Positions 21,432 through 31,964 of a stretch of DNA of 64,000 nucleotides are shown here, piece by piece. The stretch comes from Hyaloscypha bicolor E (Eukaryota; Ascomycota; Leotiomycetes; Helotiales; Hyaloscyphaceae). The stretch lies in contig NW_020194684.1 in the NCBI RefSeq assembly GCF_002865645.1, positions 2,795,030-2,859,029 of the forward strand, written 5' to 3'. The translations under genes were made by a program, and so were the position numbers. Below the pieces are notes generated by a model, which did not search any database, was not told the origin of the DNA, and saw only the letters and a list, made by a program, of their open reading frames with translations. Each line of letters opens with the position of its first letter. The first letter of the stretch is position 1.

Positions 21432-22502
21432 TTAGTTGTATTCACCGCGACCGTGCTCTGAGTCCTCTCCTCTCTTGTTATATCCACCGCGGCCGTCCTC
21501 TAAGTCAACTCTCTTGTTGTATCCAACGCGTCCGTTCTCTGCCTTTGCAGTTGGCGCAGTATTGTAGTCGATGCCACCGATAGTGAGAGTGATGAGCACA
21601 CTGGTGCCGGATTTTGTCTTGGTCTGAGAAGAACCAGAGCTGTGACCTGGCGATGAAGTGAGTGCACTGACATCGGGGCCTGTCTTGGTGCCAGTCTCGG
21701 TATGGGAACCAAAGAGTCCAGCACTCAGAGGCACGTCCGTGATTGTGGTAATGCCAGTGCCGATTGTGTAAGGGATTCCTCCTTGATCAATGCATTCCAG
21801 TTTGGGATTGTCAGCACAAGGGGTTGGACCAAATACTGAGGGAGTCGTGAAGTCTCCACGCTGTGAAGACTCAATGGCCGAGGGAGTCTCAGTGTGTTGA
21901 CTTCCAGTGGCGGAGGCAGTTCCCACTGTGAAAGTGTGTCCTCCTTGCACGATGCATTCCAACTTGGGATCCGAAGCACACACTGCTGGAGTAAGTTCCG
22001 AGGGAGAAGTAGGAATCCCAGGCAGTGAAGACACGCTTCCGGTAGAAGGCTGACTGTCTCGACCTCCAGAGGTGAAAGTCGATTGGGTTCCGTTCTGACA
22101 TCGAGAGTTGGTCACTATGATTGTGACGGTCTTTGTAGCACAGAAAGTGTCGGAGCTATGGCTCGCAATTGACTCTCTGCCAATTAAATTTATTAAGGCA
22201 GATGTCGTTGGGAATGTGACGGAGCCATGGCTCGTGGTTGGCTCTCTGCCAATTGAGTTTTCTGGGGCAGGAATCGAGGGGAGAAACCATGTCTGGGTAG
22301 TGTATGACTTGGTTAGAGTTACCACAGGGCGCAGCGTAGTGCCGAACAAAGTGGTTGCATCACCACAGGCAGACTCTCCGTTTGGAAAAGTAATACAAGA
22401 TTCTGAAGCTGCTGCTGCTGTTGCTGCTGGAAGCTTGAGGACTCGTGCGGTTGCGAGGGTCGAGATCAGGAGCACTGGGCTCAGGATAGTCTGGTACTTC
22501 AT
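21432..22502 (-). CDS. Secreted protein with Kex2-type (Lys-Arg) C-terminal peptide repeats
   Basis: Intronless frame of 356 residues from the Met at 22,502; an in-frame upstream Met (22,685) gives a leader with no signal peptide, so the inner start is preferred. Residues 1-19 form a signal peptide (MKYQTILSPVLLISTLATA). The body is Ser/Thr-rich with three internal duplications: IGREPTTSHGSVTF / IGRESIASHSSDTF (about 84-120), and CASDPKLECIVQGG (175-188) / CADNPKLECIDQGG (229-242), each followed by (F/Y)T(V/I)GT. The C-terminus is GRVGYN-KR-VDLED-GRGGYN-KR-GEDSEH-GRGEYN-stop (324-356): three copies of GRxxYN separated by dibasic KR. Such an arrangement fits processing by the Golgi protease Kex2, as in fungal KEP proteins, alpha-pheromone precursors and ustiloxin-type RiPP precursors. 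I do not recognise the family. No modifying enzyme (DUF3328/UstY, tyrosinase) is visible nearby, so the function is open; a wall protein is the alternative. Confidence 0.7.
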   Translation of the reverse strand: MKYQTILSPVLLISTLATARVLKLPAATAAAASESCITFPNGESACGDATTLFGTTLRPVVTLTKSYTTQTWFLPSIPAPENSIGREPTTSHGSVTFPTTSALINLIGRESIASHSSDTFCATKTVTIIVTNSRCQNGTQSTFTSGGRDSQPSTGSVSSLPGIPTSPSELTPAVCASDPKLECIVQGGHTFTVGTASATGSQHTETPSAIESSQRGDFTTPSVFGPTPCADNPKLECIDQGGIPYTIGTGITTITDVPLSAGLFGSHTETGTKTGPDVSALTSSPGHSSGSSQTKTKSGTSVLITLTIGGIDYNTAPTAKAENGRVGYNKRVDLEDGRGGYNKRGEDSEHGRGEYN

Positions 22503-25240
22503 ACTGCTGGAGTGTTCGAGAAGATTCCCGGTGTTTGGTCTTCTGGTAGAAGAAGTTTTGCAAAGCTGCAGGGCCGATAGTATCCAAGGAAGATGTGATT
22601 CTTTTGGTCTTGGGATGGTGGATGTGTGCGTTGCAGGAGTGAGATGGTCTGATGGGAACGAAGTTGGGTGGAAACTTCTTCCCATTGCCTACTATGATAA
22701 TGATCTGTTTACTCTCCTGTTCTAAATATAATGGATTATTCCCGCTTCTACTTGTTCTAACCAAAGATATTTTCAGATTTATAGTAAGCAAATCAAAGCC
22801 CTTTTAAATCTTTCGAAACAACTGCTTCTTTGTTGGAGATAAGCTTCATTGACATAATTGTCGGGTTCAAAGAAAACAAGTTCACAGGTGAGTTTTGCTA
22901 AGTTCAAGCTTATTCCGTGTTTATTTTATTTTAGCAAGCGCACTGCATACAAAGAAATGACTCGATCTCCTGTTCACAATGGAGAAAGAAGCATCACGTG
23001 ACACGCCCGTAAAAAGGAGAAGTCAATGCTGGCCAGAACACTTGTATTCAAAGCAAAGCCTAACCGAATATTAAAACCGTAGAATTGTGTGGCGTTGCTA
23101 CTGCAAAATGCAGATCAAAGTCACTAGAATTTTAGAAGGGTGAGAGCGCGAGGAGTGTGGGTCCTCCCTCTCAGCTCCAGGGAGAATACAGAGTTTTGCG
23201 ACTTTTATTCCGAAGCTCGGCACTTATATCCAGTACTGACATTTACTTGGTAAAAGAAGTGATTATTCATGACGTAGTTTTACTCTGCCATGGTTATAAG
23301 GTAATAGTTTTGCGTTGACTCCAACCTCGAAACAAAAAATATTGCAATAGCGAGTCAACCAAGCTTGGAAGGCCTCATATGAACCAAATGAAGAACACCT
23401 ACTGTAACGAAGACTCTCGAGAACAAATAACAATGTTAGCCTCATCTAGGAACAAGAATCGCAGTTGGAATTGTTGTCAAGTACGAACTCCTCAAGCTTT
23501 AGGAAATCATTGTTTACCAAAGTGGGGATCAGAGCAAATTGGCGCCAAGGGGGAAAACGTAACAGAATCCCAAAACCTTCCTAAATGCGTGTTTCTCCCA
23601 ATGCGTTAACTCTTAGATTCAAAAAGGAAGAAAACCTAGGAGCAACGTACAGGGTAAGGCTAACACCCAGCAATCTTAAACACTTTTCGATTATCGTAAG
23701 CGCATTAGCAACCCAATGGAACAAGGAACAGATTCGACTTTCAACTTCCTTCTGCATTTATATTCTTGTACTTAACTGGGAGTAAACATCAATCTCCTTG
23801 ATTTTCAACTACTATTTGGTTCTTGGCACCGTGGCATATTCCACGATTACGAAAGTGAGCTCATCTGCCCTATGAACGATTGTGCCTCATCGAACTGCTG
23901 TACTTGTATTGTCTAAGAGGCGCCTTAATGGTCTAGTCGAATGCAAAGAGGCACAGGGCTTCAAAACGAAATCAATGGAGGAATCCCTCGGTAATATAGG
24001 CGTTATAAGAATTATGAATAACCTCCGCTTCTTTCCCACTCCTCTCACTCTTGCATCTCAAATACCCGAACCCAACTTTGCAGGTCTGCTGTGTCCCACA
24101 AAACCTTCCTTGCCTTGGAGTTCACGAAGCTCACTTCGGCAACTTTGGCATCCATCCTTGCGTCTCCTTCTGCCTTCCATGCCAGAGGCTCAATTACAGT
24201 CAGCTCTCTTCCGGGATTCAGTGACATCTAGTCTGAGGTCTACGACAATAATAATATACCGGTGTGTACGGGTCTTCTTGGAGTTGGTAGAGAAGGCCGC
24301 TGCTCTCTCGTGTGTAGACTAGGATACTTACTATTTTGCCATCTCGACAAATGCAGCCGTAGCCTGGTATAGATATCTAAAAAATTCGTTCACTTGGAAT
24401 GTTGCACGTACATCCGACACGTACGATTGCTACGGAGCTTGTGACGGTAAGCACCACCTTGCCCGAAGTGCACAGATTATAACTGGGATAAGCGGTTTTA
24501 CTGTTAGGCAAAAGGTGGTATCACAGAATATACGTCGAGGTGGACGGATAATTCACCGATTCTAGCGGTTTGAGTATTTTGTGATATTCCTAAGCAACTT
24601 GCCAAAACTATGTTAGGACGGAGGGATTGGACTGTGCTTGAAGAAAGCGGTGCACTCATGCCAATTGTGAACACTGTGTGATTTTTTGTTGAGACATTGC
24701 CTTTGTATGGGTACATTGGCGGATTTTAGTGGTGTCCTTTGGTGGGGTTGATGTCAGTGAATCAGCATAGTCCTTCAGAATCAATCTTCCTTTGCATCTA
24801 CCATCCATAGACGTCTCGAAACAGTGAGACATCTTCATTTTGATCTTGATCTTCAGTATCACAATGAGTGTTGGACGATGCAAAATAAATAATGTGTTCA
24901 TCGAGAAGAGGCTGCGGCCCCACAGGACCCTGAGCTGCAAGGTACCCCGCTGTAACACCCCACCTTCCCTTGTAGCTTAGACTCCCCACTGAAATGTTGA
25001 GGCAGGGACTGATGACGACACGGAATTCCCCCCAATCAATTATTAATCCCCAAAAGTCAAAGCAAGAGGCCTTTTCCCCGGAAGTCTTCTCCTTCTTTCG
25101 CAAATTTTTCCCCCCCATTCGAGCTTCACGTACAAATTTGCAAGTCAATTCCAAGTAAGCACTTTATTTGCGCCCATTGATGCCGAGCTGACAAGCTGCC
25201 AAGCTGCCAAGCTGCGAAGCTGACACGTACCGCCTCCAAG
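22503..25240. other. Long intergenic stretch with at most faint relics
   Basis: About 2.7 kb. 22,503-22,800 is the upstream region of the minus-strand secreted-protein gene. 22,800-23,880 is somewhat AT-rich with no gene. On the minus strand at 24,045-24,227 a 60-codon frame (NPGRELTVIEPLAWKAEGDA...) has protein-like composition but no partner exon and is not recognised. 25,150-25,230 holds a run of CAAGCTGCCAAGCTGCCAAGCTG (slippage repeat of AAGCTGCC) just before the AKR start, in its promoter/5' UTR. Confidence 0.45.
25179..25222 (+). repeat. AAGCTGCC slippage repeat in AKR 5' region
   Basis: Four to five near-copies of (A)AGCTG(C/A)C occur directly upstream of the AKR start codon at 25,241. 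Probably a microsatellite in the 5' UTR or core promoter; length variation between strains is plausible. Confidence 0.5.
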
Positions 25241-26391
25241 ATGACAGACCAGGGATATCCGCAGACAGGGAAGCGATTCGATCCCAAGAACATGCTCTTT
25301 CGATATCTTGGTGACACTGGTCTCAAGGTTTCTGTGCTTGGTCTCGGAGGATGGCTCACGTACGGAGCCGACGAGGGTGTGAAGGAGGTCGAGCAAACGG
25401 CAGCATGCATCAAGGAAGCCTGGGACCACGGCATCAATTTCTTTGACACAGCTGAGATTTACGCCGAAGGAAAATCCGAAATCATCATGGGAAAGGCTCT
25501 TAAGAAGTGCAACCTCGAGCGCGATGACTATATCATCACCACCAAGCTGATGTTTGGAGACGGTGAGCTTCAATTGATGTCAAGGGTGGGGTTCGCCGAA
25601 GCTGATCGACATCGATAGGAAATGCATTCCCCAACAACCACGGCCTGTCACGAAAGCATATCATTGAGGGCATGAAGCGATCTCTCAAGCGACTCGAATT
25701 GAAATCTGTCGATGTGGTGTATGCGCACAGAGCTGATTTCTGGTCCACCCCTATGGAGGAGACGGTTCGGGCTTTCAACACATTGATCGAACATGGACAC
25801 GCACACTACTGGGGAACCAGCGAATGGACCGCATTTGAGATCGAGCACGCACAGCATGTTGCTACACGTCTAGGTCTCATTGGGCCAGTTGTCGAACAAC
25901 CTCAATACAATATGTTTGTTCGCGAACGATTCGAAGCCGAATACGCCCCCCTCTACAAACTTTATAACTATGGAACTACGATTTGGTCTCCGCTATATCA
26001 GGGCATCTTGACTGGAAAGTACAATGACGGAATACCATCAAATTCTCGTTACGCTACCGTTTCCAAGGGCCAAGCCTCCATGTTTGACCAGCCCGAGACC
26101 AAGGCACAGATCGAGAAAGTCAAGCAACTCACCAAGGTTGCCGAGAGACTTGGGGGGTCTGTTGCTTCCCTTGCTCTGGCTTGGGTTATCAAGAATCCTC
26201 ATGTGTCGGTTGCTATTCTCGGTGCTACGAAGGCTGAGCAGATCACGGAGAATGTCAAGTGTCTTGAGCTGTACCCTAAGATGACGAACGAGGTGATGAA
26301 GGAGATTGATGAGATTTTGGGGAATGCACCGAAGATTCCTGGGCCTGCTCCTCCTCGACTTCCGATGACCCGCAACAAGGCTCTTATGTAA
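25241..26391 (+). CDS. Aldo/keto reductase, voltage-gated K+ channel beta-subunit type
   Basis: Exons 25,241-25,562 and 25,619-26,391 (56-nt intron, G|GTGAGC...ATAG|GA) give 364 residues. The AKR catalytic tetrad is present: Asp69 and Tyr74 in NFFDTAEIY, Lys102 in ITTKL, His144 in VYAHRADF. The C-terminal NADP-binding part follows ([29 protein letters not shown]). Overall order and length match the Kv-beta-like AKR group (AKR6-type), which in fungi are soluble NADPH-dependent reductases of aldehydes and ketones. [18 protein letters not shown] at residues 21-38 is the usual N-terminus. The last residues (KALM) are not a canonical peroxisomal signal. No operon-like link to neighbours. The substrate cannot be told from the sequence. 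Confidence 0.9.
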
Positions 26392-26571
26392 AAACATATC
26401 TTGGAATAAATGGTACACCGCTGCGGACATAGAATAAATAGAAAAGAGAGAAAATATTTCGAAAGTGCGGATTCTCAACATATCCGCTCCCACCATCTAA
26501 AAATCATGTAATGTGCAACACCAACAGATTCTTACAACACCTTTTCTCTGTTTTAAAGACTAGCCTAATAC
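26392..26571. other. Convergent 3' ends of AKR and ester-hydrolase genes
   Basis: A 180-bp AT-rich spacer between two stop codons on opposite strands (AATAAATGG, AATAAATAG on the plus strand look like polyadenylation-type signals). The two transcripts probably overlap tail to tail. Confidence 0.4.
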
Positions 26572-27683
26572 TTAGCCTTCCACCGGGGGTTGGTCAATCC
26601 TATAAATAATCTTGGCAGTATTAAAATATGCCTCATACTCCACGTTCTCTGGCGTCGTATCAAAATGATAATGGCCCCCATCCCCATGCTCGGAAAAACA
26701 ATGCGTATGTTCCATCCTCAACTCCAACCCGGGATCATGCGAATGAAAAGTACTCAAACAAACCAATGGCGCCTCGCACTCATAAAACTTCAGCCATTCC
26801 TCGGTCTTCTCTTGCTCCAATGGCTCTTTGCTGAAATCAGGCATCACATGCAACTTCGCCCTCCCCTTCCTGATCAAAAACACGCCACCGAGACTAACAA
26901 TTCGTTCTCCATACTCCGCTTTCAAAATCTTCTGAATAGCAGCGGTGAAATTTTCTTTGCCGATTCGAGTTCTGGCAACGATTTTCAAGACGTCTCCTGG
27001 GGAGCCGTCGCAGCAGAATAAATTTGCCATCAGTGCGAAATCTGCTGAATTGCCAGGCACGGGACCACAAACACATCCTCCTTGCTCGTCGACTTTTGCG
27101 TATTTCGTTAAATTCATCACCTGGCCGATCCCGAGTCAGCACTGCTCGACTAAGATTCCAGCACAGTAGAGCTCATGGGAAAGGGTGGACCATGAATGAT
27201 TCTTAGACTCGAGAGGGATCTCAAAAGTTCGGGACTCGAATATCCCAGAACTCGCGTTTTATTCAAAGAAGAAATAAGGGATTGGGATAAAGAACATAGC
27301 CTCACCGCGCCGCCTTCATAGCTAAAATTCGGCATCAACTCCGAATTCCTTCCCACGACGTGGAATGGCCCTGCCCCGGCACCGAGCATGAAGCCCTTGC
27401 CGGGGGACATCTCCAGCAATTTTGTCAAGTCTAAGAATGCATATTTCTTCGTGAAGTTGGGAAACGGGTGGAGATAGGGTGGCCCGCCGATGTCTGCAAT
27501 TTTTTCGTTGCCGCAAAGCCCGGAAGCTGCAAGGTGAAAGGGGGGTTGCCGAAGATCTGGACACCGGACGACGGAGGCGGAGACATCTCTGAAGTGAGGT
27601 TTAAGGTTGGTGGTGAGGAGGGAAGCGAGGTCTGTGAGTGGAGGGGGGGCGAGAGGGTGGGATTTGATTGGTAGGGATGTCAT
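26572..27683 (-). CDS. C11orf54/PTD012-type ester hydrolase (DUF1907), two exons
   Basis: Exons 27,683-27,306 and 27,120-26,572 (185-nt intron, GCG|GTGAGG...CCAG|GTG) give 308 residues, nearly the length of the human homologue. Conserved blocks: NEKIADIGGPPYLHPFPN (about 56-73), GAGAGPFHVVGRNSELMPN, GGVFLIRKGRAKLHVMPDFS, LKFYECEAPLVCLSTF, and the metal site EHTHCFSEHGDGGHYHFD. In the predicted protein the site's histidines fall at 264, 266, 276 and 278, fitting the HxH...H zinc site of this family. The human protein is a zinc-dependent ester hydrolase; its cellular role is poorly known. The intron is longer than the others here, and its sequence (27,121-27,305) contains a frame that might be read through, so an alternative splice form is possible. 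Confidence 0.88.
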
Positions 27684-28879
27684 TGTCTGTAAGTTAAATA
27701 ATATAGTGATACAAGTATTGAGTGGGAAAGTGCTGGGAAATCCGGGGAAGTACTTTGCTGCTCACGGCGCTACGGCACAGCCTTGAGATCCCCGAAACAG
27801 GGCTATTAGTCAGCCTTAGGGGCTTCCGCAGCCTAAACATTTTATTTTGGTCTACGACTTCTGGTTTCCTTCCCGTTGAACCATTCATCATCAGATCAGC
27901 GACAACACCAACGGCAGCGTTATTGGCATCGGAGTCGTTGAAGAAACACGCATTCCGAACAAGCACTTGGGCCAACTCGCAGACGGCTCACTGACCATTC
28001 AATGGGAGGTGCAGCGGTATCTCGATTTGCGCCACGAAGTCATTGTACAGTCCGGGCAAACTACTGCGTCAACCATGACACCATGTGGAGTGGCTCATTA
28101 ACCAATAACCCACACGGGTTAGGTTTAGAACAGTGGTAAAGTTATCTTGTCTAATGCTTCCACGTGGGGATACAAGAAGCGTCTGATGGCAGGAAACCGA
28201 AGCATACAACTACCCGGAGGAGTTCGAGCCTCCTCAGACTTTACACGGGAAATGGATATAACGCTATAGATATGCTATCACTCTCTTCGTTCTATTATCC
28301 GGTTCTTTTGATTTCCTGTTTCCGAATCGTCCAGTTTGTTGGCAAGGTCCAGCTCATTTATTCAAGTATTCTCACATGCCACGATTCTTCACTCAAATGA
28401 AAAGAGTTGAACAAGCATGGGGTGCCGAGAGTGCCAGCCCTGGCGTGCACAAAGCACATCAGACGGGACCTGGCCGAGTCTGAGTCTCCAAACCATTGGC
28501 ATCAGATCATTCGCAGAGCGTTTTCCAATCAAAATTTTTCACCGCGTGCAAGTTTCATGAGATGACGCCCAAATGGGCCAGAGCCAGCCGTCCGGGGTCG
28601 AAGCGGTACAGCGGCTGAGGTTTTGCCGTGGGGAGGCTGCGATTGCCCCCTTGGCGTGGAACCAGAATGAAGGTTGAGTGCATGCGTGCCGACGGTGGGA
28701 GTCGGGCGCGACTGTCGTTTGTCCCCTCCTTTGGAGTTCACAATCTCTCGTGTCAACATCTCGCTCTTGCTTTCCAAACTGTTCGCTATCGGAATTGGGT
28801 AACCCATGCTAAGATCCATCCTCTGGTTAGAATTGTGCAATTTTGAAGAGCCTTACGCCATCGCCAATGGGGTGAAATC
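27684..28879. other. Intergenic with an unidentified relic
   Basis: On the minus strand at 27,790-27,975 a frame reads NDSDANNAAVGVVADLMMNGSTGRKPEVVDQNKMFRL, which looks like a real protein fragment, but I cannot name it and no start or partner exon is clear. The rest (28,000-28,879) has no coding signal. It contains a hairpin AGGAGTTCGAGCCTCCT (near 28,219) that mimics a tRNA T-arm, but no tRNA fits around it. Confidence 0.35.
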
Positions 28880-30590
28880 TTGGCTGAACACCAATCCCAG
28901 GACAAATGGCCACCTTTGATCCCCTGGCAAGTCGGACCCCAGGATACATCCGGGCCAACCTACATTCTGTTTGGAATTCCCGCGGTCGCTTCTGGGATGG
29001 AAGATGACCCCCAAATCACACCATACGGCCACGAGGACACTGACACCGCGGTGGTTGATTATGGATTCAAGGAATGGAAAGGGTGTCTCCAGATATCACA
29101 GGCTCTTTCTTTCGGCACTGCGGACTTCAAAGCTGGATGTTTAGCAGTGTCTGCAAGGTTCGCTAGCACTGCTCAAAGTCAAGCTTTCCGGTGCAGACAA
29201 GCGAATCATTCTTGATCCGACAAACAAAGAACCGCGCAGGCGGCGGACCGATCTCGAGGAGAAGGTCCAAACCGCAGAGCAGCTCATTCTCTTCGCACAA
29301 CAGGACATCGAAGAGGCTCCACACCCAGAGTCTTCTCACCAGTCTGCTCCTGAGACCTACGAAGATGAGGAGGAAGAATACCTGCCCCAGAACCCGCTGC
29401 CCAAGATATCGAGCAGTGCGACCCAGCCCTTTATCTCCACAATATCAACGCACCTCAAGAAGGGAAGCTGTGGTGGTTCTCTCCGAGAAGGTGGGTCGAG
29501 TTGACTCGGACCAGTCGTCCAAAGATGAGCAGGATGCGGGGATGGACTATGCCAAGAAACTCCTAAGGCCACTTACTTCTTGACGCACCGATGTCGTCAA
29601 AAGGATATCATTTGGGAATTGCCAGCAGAGAGGGTGTTTTCCACGTGACCCAATGATGAATAGGAGAATAAGGTCGACCCAACCCAAAGACATCTGCACG
29701 ATCGAATGCTCAATGCCGCCCTCCTCGACCAAGTTCTTCCGCACGCAAAAAAGCACCCCCTTTGCCCCCCGAAGCCCAAGGAATGCCACACAGAAACGCA
29801 ACCTTGAACCACCTGGAGCTCACTTGCCGGCTCTGATCCTCTTCTCCTACAGTAGTTCTTTGCACCGCTCGCGGAGAGCATTGCCTGGGAAATTATCCAA
29901 AAGGCCGAAAGGACTTCTCCCCAACACCTTCTTGTCTGGGCCAAAGCCTGCTTGGCGTCAGCGATGATGAATGTGTTGAAACTTGCGCGCGATGGGCCTC
30001 GAGACTCCAAGAACAGACGGCCTGGTGGAAGAAGGGTGGCAACCAAAGCTGAAAGAGGAATGGGTGAAGCTCCCAAAGCACGAATTGGGAGCCAAGCTTG
30101 CAGGCATCCCCATTCCTGTCTGTGCTCGATTTGGAGAGGGACAGCACACGATAAGAACGAGACCGCTATCTCCCGATCTCCTCAATGCTCCAGCCATATA
30201 CGACTCGATCTCAATTGATTTCGCTCCAAGCTCCACCCCGCTGGACACCCCGCGCTCTCTGTAACCATCTCTGGTCAATTGCGCGGCCCCAACAAAAGCA
30301 GCGGAGAAAGAGGACAATCGTCAAGGTCTCAAAGACATTAACGACCAGCAGCTACTAGTAACAAAACAATGGGCAATCGGACTTCCGAAAAGTGGGTGTC
30401 ATGAGCCTGTGGCAAGAGGGTCCCAAAAGCGTATCATATCCTCAATCCCAGAGACAAACAAAAGAAGATCGCAGTTCGGCAAAGCCAGCACAATGCATAT
30501 CCTCGGTAGACGGAATAGTGGATAATGGCTCACAAGAACGCTATCTAGTTTACACATGTGAACACGGCTCGAAAATTTACCATAGCTGAG
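28880..30590 (+). pseudogene. Decayed gene of unknown family
   Basis: Several plus-strand stretches read like one fungal protein broken by stops and frameshifts. At 28,880: QDKWPPLIPWQVGPQDTSG. About 29,180-29,500, one long frame has LKVKLSGADKRIILDPTNKE, PRRRRTDLEEKVQTAEQLI and an acidic stretch (ETYEDEEEEYLPQ). About 29,860-29,990 reads AESIAWEIIQKAERTSPQHL. About 30,030-30,265 reads WQPKLKEEWVKLPKHELGAK and PIPVCARFGEGQHTIRTRPL. After the stop at about 30,264 further pieces follow to about 30,590. The codon-like composition and continuity suggest a once-coding gene of 450 or more residues. I do not recognise it. It ends next to the 3' end of the minus-strand SDR. Calling it a pseudogene is inference from the broken frames; undetected introns could rescue part of it. 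Confidence 0.4.
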
Positions 30591-30655
30591 TAGGCCCCGT
30601 GCAACCTCATTTCTCTCTGTCACTTGAGGATTTCTAAGTCAGGCAACCCGGTACT

Positions 30656-31591
30656 TCACTGCACGAAGAACCCGCCGTCAACACCAACCACCTTGTTCGT
30701 CACATATCCGGTCTTCACCATCCACACAACAGTTTCTGCTACCTCGATTGGATATCCTAAACGCCCAATTGGAATCTCTGCAAATCACCAGTCAAAATTC
30801 GGTCAAAATAATACTCAGAAGAACGACCTACTTTTCGCAAGCTCCTCGTTATTCCCGGGAAGCATGGTCGTATCTTGAATGAGAGCTGGAGCAACACCGT
30901 TCACGGTAACGCCAGACTTAGCATAAGCGCTTGCAAGCCAATGTACGAGACCATGTAGGGCAGATTTCGATGACCTATATAGAGCATCAGTCATCTTTTT
31001 TCCCTTCACTACATTGTGGTGAGACTCACGCATAATGTGGACCGACAACCCCTCCATTGAAGCCGGCAACACTCGAGCAGAAGATCACTCTTCCCCAACC
31101 AGCTTTCTCCATTTCAGGTAAACACAGCTGCGTCATGAGAAATGCTGATCCGCAGTTGGCACGCCAAGTATGCTCGAACTCGTCGATGCTGATTTCAGTG
31201 ATTGACTTGATGCCGCTTTTCAGGGTGAGGCCGGCGTTGTTGAAGAGGATAGTCGGATTTCCAAGACTTTTTACTACCTCGGCATGAAGTGTGCGAACCT
31301 GATGAGTTGTGACATCGTTATTCAAGATCTGGATTTGACCACAACAATCTGCGTCCAGGCGAGACCTACTTCATCATATTTGGTCAGATCAGCCTTGAAT
31401 GCCTCGGCTCTGACTCCTTTAGTTCTGAGTTCTTTAACCAGCTCCTCCGCAGCTGATGTCGATGAGTGATAATGTACCGCAATTGAGCAGCCCATCGAGG
31501 CGAGAGCGAGACAAGTTGCTTTCCCAATCCCGCCGGAAGAGCCGGTCACAAGAGCGAGGTGAGGTCGAAGATCTGTTGTGAGAACTGACAT
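30656..31591 (-). CDS. FabG-like short-chain dehydrogenase/reductase, four exons
   Basis: Exons 31,591-31,370; 31,298-31,030; 30,974-30,832; 30,777-30,656, all GT-AG and phase-consistent, give 251 residues, the classical SDR length. Motifs: TGSSGGIG (16-23, NAD(P) binding), NNAG (94-97), catalytic Ser150 in FCSSVAG, and Tyr163-x3-Lys167 in HYASSK, with the expected 13-residue Ser-Tyr spacing. The C-terminus (GRLGYPIEVAETVVWM...GYVTNKVVGVDGGFF) is that of 3-oxoacyl-[ACP] reductase-like SDRs. HYHSS after the second strand suggests NADP(H) rather than NAD(H), but this is uncertain. A cytosolic or mitochondrial carbonyl reductase is likely; the substrate is unknown. It is a different SDR subtype from the relic at 2.6-3.4 kb. 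The next gene on this strand starts about 1.2 kb upstream. Confidence 0.9.
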
Positions 31592-31964
31592 AACTGCAGT
31601 GCCTTAAAAGAATATCAAGAATTGTTGTGGCCTAACTGACAATGAGATGTTGGACGGGGAAGTTGATGATACATGACGTCGAGTGGGGAGTTCGCTTATC
31701 GGCCGCTAGCGTGCCACAACCCCTATTCATTCTTTCCAGCCCCCGAAATTTAGTGAGGTAACAGCGGATGTCTGGGCTATGTTCCGAGGAAAATTTTTCT
31801 ATTCATTATAAAGCCGTAAACACTCTACAGTCCTGAAATATCTTCCGCCATGAGAAGTTGCAGAGCGATTCAATTTACCATAACTGTGGGGTATCCTAGA
31901 ACTTTCACGCCAAACCTCTTATTATTCGGAGCCTCCATCATGTACAATTCCACAGTTTATTCAG
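31592..31964. other. SDR promoter and 3' flank of the membrane-protein gene
   Basis: No coding signal. 31,600-31,830 is the upstream region of the minus-strand SDR and contains TTATCGGCCGCTAG and TATAAAGCC-like strings; 31,850-31,964 is the 3' flank of the gene that follows. Confidence 0.4.

Noticed and set aside
25126..25573. Minus-strand frames across the AKR start
   Set aside because: Antisense shadows of the AKR exon; the plus-strand catalytic tetrad decides the strand.
6139..26391. Functional link between the TRK transporter and the K+-channel-beta-like AKR
   Set aside because: They lie 16 kb apart with unrelated genes between; fungal AKRs of this group are generally free enzymes, so proximity is taken as chance.
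28180..28260. tRNA gene suggested by AGGAG-TTCGAGC-CTCCT
   Set aside because: The T-arm-like hairpin is present, but the acceptor arms do not pair at the right distance and no D-arm or anticodon arm can be placed; total length would be too short.
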